A program made the translations under genes and the position numbers. From Prorocentrum cordatum (Eukaryota > Sar > Dinophyceae > Prorocentrales > Prorocentraceae), in contig CAUYUJ010004002.1 in the NCBI GenBank assembly GCA_963575745.1, positions 1,150,663-1,214,662 of the forward strand: DNA of 64,000 nt, read 5' to 3'. Each line of letters starts with the position of its first letter. Within the stretch, counting starts at the first letter, position 1. Positions 63,030 through 64,000 of the stretch are shown one piece after another. The notes below the pieces were generated by a model. That model was not told the DNA's origin. It did not search any database and saw nothing but the letters and a program-made list of their open reading frames with translations.

Positions 63030-63215
63030 CGTCGGCGCTGCAGCGGGAGCACGTTTTGGAACAACGAGAGGCGCAGAAATTGGGCCAGCGCTGCAGCGGG
63101 AGCACGATTCGGAACGAGCGGGAGCGCGGAAATGAGGCCAGCGCTGCAGCGGGAACACGATTCGGAAGGAGCGGGAGCCCGAAAATTAGGCCAGCGCCTC
63201 AGCGAGAGCAGCATT
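63030..63215 (+). repeat. 53-bp tandem repeat, four units
   Basis: Units at about 63037, 63090, 63143 and 63196 share GC(T/C)(G/T)CAGCGGGAGCACG, TT(T/C)GGAA and GAGCGGGAGC; the last is diverged. Confidence 0.8.
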
Positions 63216-63361
63216 TTAGAAAAAAACACAAGCGAAAACCCAACTCCGGGGAATCCTGTGTGTAAAAAAACAGTACGCGGGGGGGTGCCGAGTATCTTCC
63301 GGACGTCATCAGGGGAAGTGGGAGAGTAGTATTCATATTGTGTAATTGTAGATGGACAATG

Positions 63362-63905
<544 letters not shown>

Positions 63906-64000
63906 GGTCGCCTAAGCCCTTCGGAGAAACCCTCCACACCGAAAGGGGCGCCCTGCCTGCCGCACAACTGCGGTGTTCTCGGGCGCCCTCCGCGGGGGGC

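Overview
The window looks like nuclear DNA of a dinoflagellate. The strongest clue is a 21-base match to the dinoflagellate trans-spliced leader (DinoSL) at 6293-6313. GC-rich intergenic DNA, very long microsatellites, few host exons and a calcium-binding ion-channel-like exon fit this too. I cannot name the species. Nearly all recognisable coding sequence belongs to retroelements, and all of it lies on the minus strand.

Layout. 1-6313: a damaged LINE, 5' end at 6313 with a complete DinoSL relict, running off the left edge; ORF1 is intact, while ORF2 (endonuclease, reverse transcriptase, zinc finger, RNase H) is broken by several frameshifts and a stop. 6.3-20.2 kb: no convincing gene; GC-rich spacer with hairpins, minisatellites, a MITE-like element and a 3.1 kb 90-bp satellite that switches orientation near 18.95 kb. 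20239-38217: a nearly 18 kb Ty1/copia retrotransposon with 196-bp LTRs, a 5-bp target duplication and one uninterrupted 5595-codon ORF. That ORF encodes Gag with three CCCH fingers, protease, integrase, reverse transcriptase and RNase H. About 2700 further residues follow, including a domain resembling Tpt1/KptA RNA 2'-phosphotransferases. 38.2-39.5 kb: microsatellites and a CTCAGCCT minisatellite.

39.5-45.0 kb: two intronless minus-strand genes of unknown role (about 356 and 728 codons). They are interspersed with two copies of a ~0.4 kb repeat and with many copies of a 17-base sequence that also lies inside the genes, where it is read as Gly-Ala-Ser-Gln-Pro-Ala. 45.1-49.2 kb: a 73-bp tandem array, microsatellites, inverted repeats and one EF-hand exon. 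49.2-55.2 kb: ~1.26 kb higher-order repeats made of CTTGGGGCC-like and TTACGTCACC-like modules.

55245-62064: a second, almost complete LINE with 17-bp target duplications, a 14-base poly(A) tail and truncated DinoSL relicts exactly at its 5' junction; its ORF2 is broken by a perfect 22-bp tandem duplication. 62.1-64 kb: pentamer and trinucleotide microsatellites.

The main biological message is twofold. Both LINEs carry spliced-leader sequence at the 5' end just upstream of the first ATG, which suggests that trans-spliced LINE mRNA was the template for integration. The copia element is exceptionally large and has apparently captured an RNA-repair-like domain in its polyprotein. Protein identifications rest on motif recognition by eye; no database search was possible.
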